Positions 1 to 8,632 of a stretch of 64,000 nt of DNA are shown here, in pieces (the stretch's first letter is position 1; each line of letters starts with the position of its first letter). Source of the stretch: CAVOHU01 sp963843385 (lineage in GTDB: Bacteria > Acidobacteriota > Vicinamibacteria > Vicinamibacterales > JAKQTR01); the NCBI GenBank assembly GCA_963843385.1, contig CAWJJY010000007.1, positions 1,798,001-1,862,000 of the forward strand. Direction: 5' to 3'. The notes below the pieces were generated by a model. It saw nothing but the letters and a program-made list of their open reading frames with translations, ran no database searches and was not told where the DNA came from. Both the position numbers and the translations under genes were made by a program.

Positions 1-256
1 GAGATGCCGGTGCGCCGACGAGGCGTAGTTCGCCCGCCGACGCAGGAATCGTCAGCGGTCCGTCATCAAGGGGCAGGCTCAGGTCGGCCACTCGCACGAA
101 GGTCGTCGTGGCGCCGTGCGTCCGGCGCCGCGCTTCGTCAGCCAGCATGCCGAGCGTGAGGATGTCGGTTGTCGTCGCCAGGGCGAGCGCATCGGCGTCG
201 GTGAGGGTCTCACCGCCGGCGAGCCTGGCGGCCAGGCCTGTGAGTGGTTCGCTCAT
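1..256 (-). CDS. Menaquinone-biosynthesis radical SAM enzyme, MqnE/MqnC-like (5' part only)
   Basis: Only the first 85 or so codons lie in the window; the gene runs off the left edge. The ATG at 256 overlaps the TGA of the UbiD gene (ATGA), so the two are translationally coupled. The N-terminus reads as the leader helix of the futalosine-pathway radical SAM family (LTDADALALATTTDILTLG, then a GML-ADEARRRTHG stretch and TFVRVADLSL). Full-length relatives convert aminofutalosine-pathway intermediates toward menaquinone; which family member (MqnE aminofutalosine synthase or MqnC cyclase) cannot be settled because the CxxxCxxC cluster motif is outside the window. The UbiD decarboxylase immediately upstream supports a menaquinone role. 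Family assignment is from pattern recognition of a short fragment. Confidence 0.55.
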   Translation of the reverse strand, partial: MSEPLTGLAARLAGGETLTDADALALATTTDILTLGMLADEARRRTHGATTTFVRVADLSLPLDDGPLTIPASAGELRLVGAPAS

Positions 257-1731
257 GTCCGTGTGGTGCCGGCCGGCCCTGGAGCCTTCGCTCCGGCGAT
301 TCGATTCCATATCTCGAGTGCGCGTCGCCCGGCCTGCTCGGTGGTCACCACGCGTCTCGGCCACTCGCGCGTGAAGCCCTCGGAGGCCCATTTTCGCGTG
401 GCGTCGATGCCCATCTTGCTGCCGTACGCGGGAAGATCCGACGCGTTTTCGAGGTCGTCCATCGGCCCGCGCGTGAACTGGATGTCGCGCTGCGGATCGA
501 CGTGCGTGCCAACGATCCATGCGACCTGCCGAAGGTCCTGCACGTCCACGTCCTTGTCCACAACAACCACCATCTTCGAAAACATCAGCTGGCCGAGCCC
601 CCAGCACGCGCTCATGACCTTGCGCGCGTGGCCCGGATAGCGCTTGTCGATCGAGATGATCACGAGGTTGTGGAAGATGCCCTCCGGCGGGAAGTTCATG
701 TCGACGATCTCGGGCAGCGTCTTCCGGAGAACGGGCAGGAAGATCCGTTCGCTGGCCTTGCCGAGGTAGACGTCCTCCTGCGGCGGAATGCCCACCACGG
801 TCGTGTGATAAATCGGCGCTCGCCTCATCGTGAGGCACGTGAGATGGAAGACGGGAAAATCGTCGGCGAGCGAATAGAACCCGGTGTGATCGCCAAACGG
901 GCCCTCGCGACGACGCTCCCCGGGCTCGACGTAGCCCTCGAGCACGATATTGGCGGCGGCGGGCACTTCCAGGGCGACCGTGCGCGCCCGCACGAGCTCG
1001 ATTCGACGCCGCGCCAGGAATCCGGCCAGCAGCAGCTCGTCCAGTCCCTCGGGCATCGGCGCCGTCGCCGCGTAGCAGAGAGCCGGCTCGGCGCCCAGCG
1101 CGACGGCGACCTCGAGCCGCCGGCCGAGGCGTTCGGCCACGCGGTAGTGCTGGGCCCCGCCCTTGTGCTGCTGCCAGTGCATGCCCGTCGTGCGGCCGTC
1201 GTACACCTGCATCCGGTACATACCGATGTTGCGCACGCCGGATTCAGGATCCCTCGTCATGACCAGGGGAAAGGTGATATAGCGTCCGCCGTCCTCGGGC
1301 CATGTTCGCAGGATGGGCAGGTCGTCGAGCGACCCGTCCGGTCGAACGACCTCCTGGCACGGCGCGTCCTTGACGGTCTTGGGCATCAGGTCGCGCAGCC
1401 GGCCGAGCATCGGCAACATCTTGACCGCGTCCATCAACCCGGCGGGCACAGACGGCGTCATCAGTCCGTCGATCTCGGCGGCGAGATCGTCGAGCGAGGT
1501 AACGCCCAGGGCCAGGCAGATGCGCGCCATCGACCCGAACAGGTTGGTGGCGACCGGCATCTCGAAGCCGGCGGGCTTGTTGAACAGCAGTGCAGGCCCG
1601 CCTTGGGGCGACTTGCACGCCAGGTCGGTGACGGCGGCGATTTCAAGGTCCGGGCTGACCGGCTCGTCCACGCGCCTGAGCCATCCGCGCCGATCGATCG
1701 CCTCGATGAATCCCTGCAGGTCGTCAGGCAT
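253..1731 (-). CDS. UbiD-family decarboxylase (probable menaquinone-pathway decarboxylase)
   Basis: A 492-residue protein, the normal length for UbiD-type prenylated-FMN-dependent (de)carboxylases. Visible family features include DLQGFIEAIDRRGWLRRVDEPV at the start, the NLFGS segment, the EGPFGDHTGFYS motif near residue 280 (carrying the conserved acidic residues) and a C-terminal block ending in a KMGIDATRKW-like stretch. UbiD relatives act on aromatic acids in ubiquinone or menaquinone synthesis. Here the downstream gene is a futalosine-type radical SAM enzyme, pointing to decarboxylation of a 1,4-dihydroxy-6-naphthoate intermediate. The start ATG at 1731 lies inside the 3' end of the Gfo/Idh gene, overlapping its last codons by 8 bp, so it looks like part of the same transcript. 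The exact substrate is inference. Confidence 0.85.
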   Translation of the reverse strand: MPDDLQGFIEAIDRRGWLRRVDEPVSPDLEIAAVTDLACKSPQGGPALLFNKPAGFEMPVATNLFGSMARICLALGVTSLDDLAAEIDGLMTPSVPAGLMDAVKMLPMLGRLRDLMPKTVKDAPCQEVVRPDGSLDDLPILRTWPEDGGRYITFPLVMTRDPESGVRNIGMYRMQVYDGRTTGMHWQQHKGGAQHYRVAERLGRRLEVAVALGAEPALCYAATAPMPEGLDELLLAGFLARRRIELVRARTVALEVPAAANIVLEGYVEPGERRREGPFGDHTGFYSLADDFPVFHLTCLTMRRAPIYHTTVVGIPPQEDVYLGKASERIFLPVLRKTLPEIVDMNFPPEGIFHNLVIISIDKRYPGHARKVMSACWGLGQLMFSKMVVVVDKDVDVQDLRQVAWIVGTHVDPQRDIQFTRGPMDDLENASDLPAYGSKMGIDATRKWASEGFTREWPRRVVTTEQAGRRALEIWNRIAGAKAPGPAGTTRT

Positions 1732-2662
1732 GTGCCATCCGCTCGGTGATGCGTTGCGCCAGCTCGACCGCCCGGCGCCCGTCCTGCGCGCCGACGCCCG
1801 GAGGGCTGCCGGTCCTTGCGCTCCGGACGAAGTCCGCCAGTTCCAGCTTCAGCGGCTCCCCGGAGACCACATCGATCTTGCCGCCCTCGATCGAGGGACG
1901 CGCACCCGGATGACGGACCAGACGATACATCTCGGCCTCCTGCGTGCCATAGTCGATCGAGACGTAGGCGTCCTGCTGGAAGAACCGGATCTTGCGCACC
2001 CGGTCGCGGCTGATCCGGCTTGCCGTGATGTTGGCCACGCAGCCGGACGCGAACCGGAGCCGCGCGTTCGCGATGTCGACCCGCCCGGTGAGCACGGGCA
2101 CGCCCACCGCCTCGAGCGAGGCGACCTCCGAGTGCACGGCGGCCAGCACGATGTCGAGGTCGTGGATCATCAGGTCGAAGACCACGTCGATGTCGAGGCT
2201 GCGCTCGGGAAAGGTCCCCAGCCGATGCACCTCGATGAATCGGGGGTCCTGGATGGCGTGCCACGAGGCCGCCACCGCGGGATTGAATCGCTCGGTGTGG
2301 CCGACGGCCAGCGTGGCGCCTGTCCGGTTCGCGACCGCAATCATGCGGTCGGCTTCCTCGACCGAACGCGCCAGGGGCTTCTCCACCAGCACGGGGATGC
2401 CTCGCTCGAGGAACGGAATGGCGACCTCGGCGTGGGCCTCGGTGGGCACGGCGACGGTCACCAGGTCGACCTCGCCGAGCAGGGCGGCCGCCGATGAGAA
2501 GGCGTGCGTGCCGTGCGCCCCGGCAATTTCCCGGGCCCGCCCCTCATTGACATCGGCCACGCCGATGAGCGCCACGCCGTCGAGATCGGCCAAGATCCGC
2601 GCGTGGTGGCGCCCGAGATGCCCGACCCCCACCACCGCCGCTCTCATCGTGCGTTCCGCCAT
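1724..2662 (-). CDS. Gfo/Idh/MocA-family NAD(P)-dependent oxidoreductase in lipid A operon
   Basis: The chosen start (ATG at 2662, reading MAERTMRAAVVGVG) lies 5 bp after the lpxI stop and gives 312 residues; a longer upstream extension in the same frame is Arg-rich and overlaps lpxI, so it is rejected. The N-terminal Rossmann fold shows VGVGHLGRHHARIL, followed by the family EKPLARS motif (catalytic-site Lys) near residue 95 and GHTERFNPA. Members oxidise or reduce sugars bound as substrates. Position directly after lpxA and lpxI recalls GnnA, the UDP-GlcNAc 3-dehydrogenase encoded between lpxA and lpxB in Acidithiobacillus ferrooxidans. No GnnB-like aminotransferase is adjacent, so this role is only a hypothesis. 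Confidence 0.85.
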   Translation of the reverse strand: MAERTMRAAVVGVGHLGRHHARILADLDGVALIGVADVNEGRAREIAGAHGTHAFSSAAALLGEVDLVTVAVPTEAHAEVAIPFLERGIPVLVEKPLARSVEEADRMIAVANRTGATLAVGHTERFNPAVAASWHAIQDPRFIEVHRLGTFPERSLDIDVVFDLMIHDLDIVLAAVHSEVASLEAVGVPVLTGRVDIANARLRFASGCVANITASRISRDRVRKIRFFQQDAYVSIDYGTQEAEMYRLVRHPGARPSIEGGKIDVVSGEPLKLELADFVRSARTGSPPGVGAQDGRRAVELAQRITERMAHA

Positions 2663-2667
2663 CGGGG

Positions 2668-3531
2668 TCACTTCCGCTGCTCTTCGATCGGCCGGCCGAC
2701 AATCGCGATGCCGGCACGGTCGGCCTCGCGCAGGATGTCGTCTCCGTCGAGCATCAACGTGCGGCCGGCGTCGACCGACAGGGACGAGGCGCCTGCCGCG
2801 ACCATCGCCCGTATGGTCGCCACACCCACCACCGGCACGTCGAATCGCATGTCCTGCTTCGGCTTGGCGACCTTGATGACGCACACGCCGGGTCCGGCCA
2901 GCCGCCCGGCTCGAGCAATGACCTCGTCGGTCCCTTCCATGGCCTCGACGGCCACCACCGCCGCCGCCTTGACGGCGACGGTCTGGCCGATGTCGAGTGC
3001 GGCAATCTGGTCACCCATCGTGTACCCGAACGCGAGATCGGCGCGCTCCCCTTCGGTCGGCGCCCGGACGGTGAGGTTGCCCGGACGGGCGAGCAGCGGC
3101 GTCAGGAAGGCTGTCGAGTCGATGAGTTCGATGCCCCGCTCGCGAAGGACATCGGCGATGGCCGAAATCAGGGCGTCCGTATTCCGCGATCGCAGGCGCA
3201 TCAGCACCGACAGCAGCGTTCGATCGGGAACGATGTTCGAAAAGAGCCTGGCGTGCTTGACCTGGCCGGCCATCACGGCGTGCGAGACGCCCGCGTCGCG
3301 CAGCAGCTCAACCGCCCGGCCGAGCTGGCCGAGCGAGACCCAGTGCAGGTCGGCCCGGGGCTCGCGGGCAGCCTCGGCCTGGAGCGCTTCCGAGGCTTCC
3401 TCCTGGACGGCGATGATCGTGACGCGGTGACCGAGGCTGCGCGCAGCCTCGAGCACCCGGAAGGGGAACATCCCGTTCCCGGCGATGAGGCCGAGGTGCA
3501 TGGGGCCCGGCGCGGCCCGTTCAGTCGTCAC
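2668..3531 (-). CDS. lpxI: UDP-2,3-diacylglucosamine pyrophosphatase LpxI
   Basis: Hydrolyses UDP-2,3-diacylglucosamine to lipid X in lipid A synthesis; LpxI replaces LpxH in many non-enteric Gram-negatives. The 287-residue length and sequence fit: MHLGLIAGNGMFPF at the N-terminal domain, a central AVMAGQVKHARLF block, and the C-terminal VVGVATIRAMVAAGASSLSV and ..GRTLMLDGDDIL segments. GTG at 3531 is preferred because a GAGG sits about 9 nt upstream; it overlaps the lpxA 3' end by 11 bp. An ATG at 3501 (starting MHLGLIAG) is the alternative but has no visible ribosome-binding site. Follows fabZ-lpxA and precedes the Gfo/Idh gene. Confidence 0.9.
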   Translation of the reverse strand: MTTERAAPGPMHLGLIAGNGMFPFRVLEAARSLGHRVTIIAVQEEASEALQAEAAREPRADLHWVSLGQLGRAVELLRDAGVSHAVMAGQVKHARLFSNIVPDRTLLSVLMRLRSRNTDALISAIADVLRERGIELIDSTAFLTPLLARPGNLTVRAPTEGERADLAFGYTMGDQIAALDIGQTVAVKAAAVVAVEAMEGTDEVIARAGRLAGPGVCVIKVAKPKQDMRFDVPVVGVATIRAMVAAGASSLSVDAGRTLMLDGDDILREADRAGIAIVGRPIEEQRK

Positions 3532-4795
3532 TCGCGGCGTCCTCGGACCGCCGCACGGTGTGCTTCAGCACGACGCCGCGACGGGCGCTCCTGATGAACT
3601 CGACCATGTAGCGGACCTCGGCGCAGTCCAGCTCGGGGTCGGCGCAGATTCGGGCCACGGCGCGCGTGGTATTCAGCTTGGACTGCAGGAGGACCCGGTA
3701 CGCCGACTTCAGTTTGCGAATCACCTCGGGCGGAAAGCCTCGCCGGACGAGCCCGATGGTGTTCAGGCTGTAGATCCGGGCCCGGTTGCCGACCGTCTTC
3801 GAGTACGGCAGCACGTCCTTCGTGCACACCGAGAAGCCGCCGATGAATCCGTGCTTCCCGACCCGGCAGAACTGGTGAATCCCGGAGTAGGCGCCCACCG
3901 TCGCGAAGTCGCCCACTTCGACGTGCCCCGCCAGGGTCGCGCCGTTGGCGAAGATGACTTCATCGCCGACGTGGCAGTCGTGCGCCACGTGGGAGTACGC
4001 CATGAAGAAGCTCCGGTTGCCGATCGTGGTGTGGCCGCCGCCGCCTTTCGTGCCCCGGTGGATCGTGACGAACTCCCGGAACGTGTTGCCGTCGCCGATG
4101 GACAGGCGCGTCTGCTCACCGCGGTACTTGAGGTCCTGGGGAGGCAATCCGAACGACCCGAACGGGTAGATCGTGTTGTTGTCCCCGATGTCGGTCCATC
4201 CGTCGATGACGCACGAGGCGCCAATCCGGTTGTTCCGCCCGATGCGGACGTTGGGACCGATCGTGGTGTAGGGTCCGACGCTGCTGCCGGCGCCGATCTG
4301 GGCCGAGGGGTGGACGAGCGCCGTTGGATGCACGGTGGCGGTGGCCGAGGTCACCATCATCGTCAGATCGGCTTCGACCACGATCTGGCCGTCGATCCGT
4401 CCTTCGCCGCGGACGCGCACGAGAGGGCCGCGGGTGCGACCGGCCGTCACCTGGAGCTCGAGCCGATCGCCCGGCCCGATCTGGCGCCGGAACTTGCCTC
4501 CGCTCAAGGCTCGAAGGGATACCCTGGCGTTCAGCGGGCCGTCGTTTCCGTGGAGGAGCATGACCGCCGAAAGCTGGGCCAACGCGTCCATCATCAGTAC
4601 GCCGGGCATCACGGGCATGCGCGGGAAGTGACCCTGGAAGAAGTCCTCGTTGACCGAGGCGTTCTTGACGGCCTTGGCACTTCGTCCCGGCTCGACCTCC
4701 GTGACGGCGTCGAGGAGAAGCGCGGGATAACGGTGGCAGAGCCGGCTGAGAACCGCGGGGACGTCAACTGAGAGGTCGCGAATGGTCGCAGGCAC
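3521..4795 (-). CDS. lpxA: FabZ-LpxA fusion: hydroxyacyl-ACP dehydratase domain + UDP-GlcNAc acyltransferase
   Basis: One 424-residue frame contains two enzymes. Residues about 1-150 are a hot-dog fold of the FabZ type (HRYPALLLDAV; GHFPRMPVMPGVLMMDALAQ, with His56 and an acidic residue 14 positions later). Residues about 152-424 are LpxA: hexapeptide repeats (IGAGSSVGPYTTIG and others), then FMAYSHVAHDCHVGD containing His269 and catalytic His272, and the C-terminal helical domain. LpxA transfers R-3-hydroxyacyl from ACP to UDP-GlcNAc, the first step of lipid A; FabZ dehydrates the same 3-hydroxyacyl-ACP, so the fusion joins competing users of one substrate. The acidic catalytic residue in the FabZ half is Asp70 rather than the usual Glu. 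GTG start is supported by AAAGGA upstream. No separate lpxD or fabZ is in the cluster. Confidence 0.9.
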   Translation of the reverse strand: MPATIRDLSVDVPAVLSRLCHRYPALLLDAVTEVEPGRSAKAVKNASVNEDFFQGHFPRMPVMPGVLMMDALAQLSAVMLLHGNDGPLNARVSLRALSGGKFRRQIGPGDRLELQVTAGRTRGPLVRVRGEGRIDGQIVVEADLTMMVTSATATVHPTALVHPSAQIGAGSSVGPYTTIGPNVRIGRNNRIGASCVIDGWTDIGDNNTIYPFGSFGLPPQDLKYRGEQTRLSIGDGNTFREFVTIHRGTKGGGGHTTIGNRSFFMAYSHVAHDCHVGDEVIFANGATLAGHVEVGDFATVGAYSGIHQFCRVGKHGFIGGFSVCTKDVLPYSKTVGNRARIYSLNTIGLVRRGFPPEVIRKLKSAYRVLLQSKLNTTRAVARICADPELDCAEVRYMVEFIRSARRGVVLKHTVRRSEDAASDD

Positions 4796-4889
4796 GCGAG
4801 GTGGTCCTTTTGCAGAAAATCGCCCGGGCCCGCCTCCTGGAGACAGACCCGGGCCTTTCAGGGAATCGCCGGTGTCGGGATGGTGCCGG

Positions 4890-5576
4890 CTACGACTTGG
4901 GCACGGCCGCCGGCGCCTTCGCCTTGCCAGCGGCCATCGCCGCGTCGAACCGCCGGATGAGTTCGGCAGTCAGGTCCAAACCCGGATCCGCCCAGACGAT
5001 GCCGCTGTCGGTCTGGCTGAAGAGGATCAGCAGGCCCTTCTCCACCGACAGCTGCTGGACGATCGGCCCCAGCTTGCGCTGGAAGTCCAGCTGCAGTTCG
5101 TTCTGCAGGTCCTGCAGCTCCGTCTGGGCGTCCTGCGTCATGCGCTGGATGTCCAGCTGGAGCTTGTCGATTTCGCGCTGGATCTGCGCCTGCGCGTCGG
5201 CCGCGAGCACCGAGCTCGTGAGCTTCTTCTGGTTGCCCTCGACCTGCTTGTTCTTGTCGGCAAGCTCGGCAGCCTTCTTCGTTCGAAGCGCCTCCAACCG
5301 CGCGGTCGATGCCTTCCCCTCGGCAGAATTGCCAGCGATGGCCTGGATATTGATGTATGCGTACTTCGCGCCTTCAGGGAACTTGGCCGCTGGGACCGGC
5401 GGGGCGGCCGGCTGCGCCGGCGTCTGCGCCGCGGGAGGCGGTGTGGCCGGAGGCGCCTGCGGGACCACCGGCTTGGGGACCGGCGGCTTCTGTGCCGGCG
5501 GCGCCTGTTGGGCAAAGGCCAAGCCGGCGATCAGAATCACGCCAAGCATTGTCGAGGTGACCGTAGAGACTTTCAT
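4890..5576 (-). CDS. OmpH/Skp-family periplasmic chaperone
   Basis: The start is placed at the ATG at 5576 (MKVSTVTSTMLG), with AGGGA about 9 nt upstream; 228 residues. A signal peptide (to about residue 22, ..LAFAQ) is followed by a Pro/Ala-rich spacer (about 23-65) and a long Gln/Leu-rich coiled coil (ELADKNKQVEGNQKK, then repeated LQ..LQ.. heptads) typical of Skp, with the C-terminal EKGLLILF-QTDSGIVWADPGLDLTAELI segment that packs in the trimer body. Skp holds unfolded outer-membrane proteins on their way to BamA, whose gene lies 85 bp upstream. The proline-rich spacer is unusual for E. coli Skp. Confidence 0.85.
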   Translation of the reverse strand: MKVSTVTSTMLGVILIAGLAFAQQAPPAQKPPVPKPVVPQAPPATPPPAAQTPAQPAAPPVPAAKFPEGAKYAYINIQAIAGNSAEGKASTARLEALRTKKAAELADKNKQVEGNQKKLTSSVLAADAQAQIQREIDKLQLDIQRMTQDAQTELQDLQNELQLDFQRKLGPIVQQLSVEKGLLILFSQTDSGIVWADPGLDLTAELIRRFDAAMAAGKAKAPAAVPKS

Positions 5577-5661
5577 TCGTCGATTCCCTTTCGTCTGAAT
5601 CCGGATCGTTCTCATTCAGCGGCCGCCCCGGTCCGGCGCCAGCGCCGCGCTGTCTCGGTCT

Positions 5662-8502
5662 CTAGAACGTCGAACCCACCGCAAACCTGAAGGTGAACGC
5701 CTTCTGAGGCAGCCCCTGGTTGTCGAACACGCCCTTCCGCTGCGGGTTCCAGGCGAAGATCAGCCGGAACGGCACGTTGAGCACCGGCATGAAGAACCGG
5801 ATCTCGCTTCCCGTGGAGGACTTGAAGTCGTTCCACTTCATGCGGGCGTGCTCCGCCTGCACCTGGCCGGTATCGTAGAACAGGACCAGCCGCACCGGCC
5901 CGGCGATCGAGATCAGGTATTCCACGTTGAACAGCAGGCTCGTGTTGCCGCCGAGCACCAGGCCGGAGTTGAGATCGCGCGGGCCGATGCTGCGAAGATC
6001 GAACCCCCGCACGCTGTACTCCCCGCCGAGGAACACGCGCTCGAAGATCGGCAGCGACTTGGTCTGCCCGATCGGGTGAACCTGGATGAACTGCGCGCGC
6101 AATCCGAGCGAGGTGCGCTTGGTGTGCTGGAAGTACCACACCCCCTCGAGAGTCGGCTTGACGAAGCTGGTGTCGCCGCCCAGGCCGGCCAGGTCGACAG
6201 CCATCGTGAAGCGTTTGCCGGTGTTGGGGAAGATGGGGTTGTCGACCGTGTTGTATACCAGGCTGGGCGTGATCTTGCTCACGGTCCGCCGGCCGCCCTG
6301 GTTGAGCAGGAGCGAATCGGCGAGATAGGGATTCGACGCCGTCAGCTCGGACGAGGTGAGCTGGCCGTAGGTGACCGGCTGGTAGTCGGTCAGCGTGAAG
6401 CCGGGCGTCGTATCGGTGGAGTTCACCGTGAACATCGGCAGCGTCTTCAGGAAGTACGACGAGTTCAGGTCCTTGATTTGCACGCGCTCGAGGCTGTAGT
6501 TCATGAAGAGGCGCGTGTAATCCTGCACCTGGAACCCGCCGACCAGGTTCATCCCGGTCGAGGCCTCGGTATACACCCCGACATACTTCAGCTCGCGCTT
6601 GAAGAGGTCGAAGCCGGCGGTGATGGGCCGATCGAACAGGAAGGGCTCGGTGAACGCCAGCTGGTACATCTTCGCGCGGGAGCCCTGCTGCAGCGACAGC
6701 GTGAGCGTTTCGCCGCGTCCCATGAAATTCGCGGTCTGGAACGACAACTGCCCGAACACCCCTTCGTACTGGGACACCCCGGCACCGAAGTTGATCTGGT
6801 TCCGGTTCTGCTCTTCCAGCTTGAGCTTGACGTCGACCTTGTTCTCGGTGCCGGGCGTCTTGTCGACGCTCAAGTCCTTGCCGCCCTCCAGCTGCTTGAA
6901 GTAGCCGAGCTGGTTGAGGCGCTTGATGCTCATCTTGAGCGCTTCGGTGTTGAATACCCCGCCTTCGTACAACCGCACTTCACGCCGGATGACGGGATCG
7001 CGCGTGGTCGTGTTGCCGGTGAAGATGATCCGGTTGACGAAATACTGCTTGCCCTCCTGCATCCGCATCGTGACATCGACGATGGGCTGCGGCTTGCGAG
7101 CCGCCGACGGGCTCGCCGGCGCCGGCTTCGCAGCGACGGCGGCGGCCTTGGCCTGGCCATCCGGGCCTGTGGCGGCCGGCTTGGCGGCGCCATCGGGCGG
7201 GGCCGGCGCTGGTGAGGGTTTGGCAGCGGCGGCATCGGGCGGGGCCGGCGTCGGTGAGGGTTTAGCAGCGGCGGAATCGGGCGCACCGGCCGCGGGAGCG
7301 GAGGCATCCGGGGCGGTCGCCGGTCCCTGGCCCGGCGCGTCCGGGTTCGGCATGTCGAGCGCCTTGAGGTCCGGGTAGGCCGTGAACTCGAAGTAGCCGA
7401 CCGACCCGTAGATCTCGCGCGCCTTGTCGAGCGCCTTCTTGATCTTGCCCTCGCTGTAGAACTCGCCGGTCTTGACCTTGAAGATGTCGCGCAGCGCGTC
7501 GGGCTTGAGCACCGTCACGCCGTCGAATTCGAACTTCCCGACCCGGTACCGGTTCCCCTCCTGGACCGGGATCCGCAGCTGCACGTAGCGGGTCTTCCCG
7601 TCCTTCGAGTCCTGCAGGTATTTCAGGTCGGGCTGCCCGATTCGGGCGGTGACGAAGCCCCGGCCCCGGTAGTACTCGGTGACCAGGTCCGCGTCCTCTT
7701 CGAACTTGGCGGCCTGGTAGGTGCCTTTGCCCGTGATGAACGACAGGAAGTTCAGCTGCTTGTTGCTCTTCATCTGGCGCCGGAGCGCGCCGGCGGATAC
7801 AGCCTTGTTCCCCATGAACACGATGCTGCGGATCTTGACCTTCGGCCCCTCGTCCATCAGGAAACTGAGGTGCACCAGCTTGGGCCCGCCGGGCATCTCG
7901 GTGACGGTGTGAGTCACCTTGGCGTACTCGTAGCCCTTCTCGGCGAACATCTGGCGAATGATGCCTTCCACCCGCCGGATCAGGCCCGGGTCGATGAAGG
8001 AGTCGAGGCGAATCTGCACGCCATCGTCCCGGAGCTTTTCTTCGATCTTCGACTGCTCCATCTTCTTGCTGCCGCCGTAGTCGACGATCTTGACGCGCTG
8101 CCGCTCCTCCATGTTGAAGATGACGTGCTTGGCCTGCACGCCATTCGGATACGGCGCGTCCTTCACCTCGACCCAGAGGTTGTCGAGGAAGTTGGTGGCC
8201 CAGAGCCGCCGGAAATCATCGAGGATGGCCTGCTCGTTGTACGGGACCCAGACGCCGTCGGACGGACGGCTGGGCAGGGTCTGGATATCGTACTGGTAGG
8301 TCGACGGGTCGATGACCGACTGGTTGGTCTGGGTCGGAAACCGCAACTCGATGTATCGCAGGAGCACCGGCGAGTCCGCCGGTGGCAGCCGTGTCGGTTG
8401 AGGCGCAGCCTCCTGCCCGGCGGGCGCCGCCTGCGCCCGCGCCGAGCCGGGCAATCCGGCCAGCAGCCCCGCCACGACGATTGAACAAACGAACCTGTTC
8501 AT
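5662..8502 (-). CDS. bamA: Outer membrane assembly factor BamA with Ala/Pro-rich insert between POTRA domains
   Basis: Core subunit of the beta-barrel assembly machine. At 946 residues it is longer than the usual ~800. A signal peptide (MNRFVCSIVVAGLLAGLPG..ARAQ) is followed by POTRA repeats up to about residue 380. Then comes a low-complexity Ala/Pro/Lys insert (about 384-468) holding two tandem copies of a 14-residue unit AAAKPSPxPAPPDx. The last POTRA follows (FVNRIIFTGNTTTRDPVIRREV) and then the 16-strand barrel with the VRGFDLRSIGPRD loop-6 motif and a terminal Phe. First gene of the envelope operon; AGGGA lies about 9 nt before the ATG. Confidence 0.95.
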   Translation of the reverse strand: MNRFVCSIVVAGLLAGLPGSARAQAAPAGQEAAPQPTRLPPADSPVLLRYIELRFPTQTNQSVIDPSTYQYDIQTLPSRPSDGVWVPYNEQAILDDFRRLWATNFLDNLWVEVKDAPYPNGVQAKHVIFNMEERQRVKIVDYGGSKKMEQSKIEEKLRDDGVQIRLDSFIDPGLIRRVEGIIRQMFAEKGYEYAKVTHTVTEMPGGPKLVHLSFLMDEGPKVKIRSIVFMGNKAVSAGALRRQMKSNKQLNFLSFITGKGTYQAAKFEEDADLVTEYYRGRGFVTARIGQPDLKYLQDSKDGKTRYVQLRIPVQEGNRYRVGKFEFDGVTVLKPDALRDIFKVKTGEFYSEGKIKKALDKAREIYGSVGYFEFTAYPDLKALDMPNPDAPGQGPATAPDASAPAAGAPDSAAAKPSPTPAPPDAAAAKPSPAPAPPDGAAKPAATGPDGQAKAAAVAAKPAPASPSAARKPQPIVDVTMRMQEGKQYFVNRIIFTGNTTTRDPVIRREVRLYEGGVFNTEALKMSIKRLNQLGYFKQLEGGKDLSVDKTPGTENKVDVKLKLEEQNRNQINFGAGVSQYEGVFGQLSFQTANFMGRGETLTLSLQQGSRAKMYQLAFTEPFLFDRPITAGFDLFKRELKYVGVYTEASTGMNLVGGFQVQDYTRLFMNYSLERVQIKDLNSSYFLKTLPMFTVNSTDTTPGFTLTDYQPVTYGQLTSSELTASNPYLADSLLLNQGGRRTVSKITPSLVYNTVDNPIFPNTGKRFTMAVDLAGLGGDTSFVKPTLEGVWYFQHTKRTSLGLRAQFIQVHPIGQTKSLPIFERVFLGGEYSVRGFDLRSIGPRDLNSGLVLGGNTSLLFNVEYLISIAGPVRLVLFYDTGQVQAEHARMKWNDFKSSTGSEIRFFMPVLNVPFRLIFAWNPQRKGVFDNQGLPQKAFTFRFAVGSTF
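7191..7274 (-). repeat. Two tandem 42-bp units within bamA
   Basis: Units 7191-7232 and 7233-7274 differ at only a few bases. They encode the duplicated AAAKPSPxPAPPDx peptide of the BamA inter-POTRA insert. A third, shorter degenerate copy may follow. In-frame length (14 codons) means copy-number change would not break the gene. Confidence 0.8.
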
Positions 8503-8567
8503 CGCGATCAGTCCCTGTCGCCTCTACGAAGGCGCGACGCCTGGTTCACGGCCCGAATACCGGGTGA

Positions 8568-8601
8568 GCCCGGGCGCCGGGGTCGACCCCTGGCGCCGGG
8601 C
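8568..8601 (-). terminator. GC-rich hairpin downstream of clpC
   Basis: A near-perfect inverted repeat centred on GGGGTCGACCCC (8579-8590) with flanking GGCGCC arms lies 32-65 bp after the clpC stop, reading on the minus strand. It could end clpC transcription before the bamA operon. There is no T-tract, so it is not a classical intrinsic terminator; it might instead be a regulatory stem. Confidence 0.4.
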
Positions 8602-8632
8602 CATCAGCCCGATCAGGTTAGTTTACTAGGTT

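Noticed and set aside
244..1749. Long plus-strand frame opposite the UbiD gene
   Set aside because: Arg/His/Asp-rich shadow of a high-GC coding strand; the minus-strand frame has family motifs.
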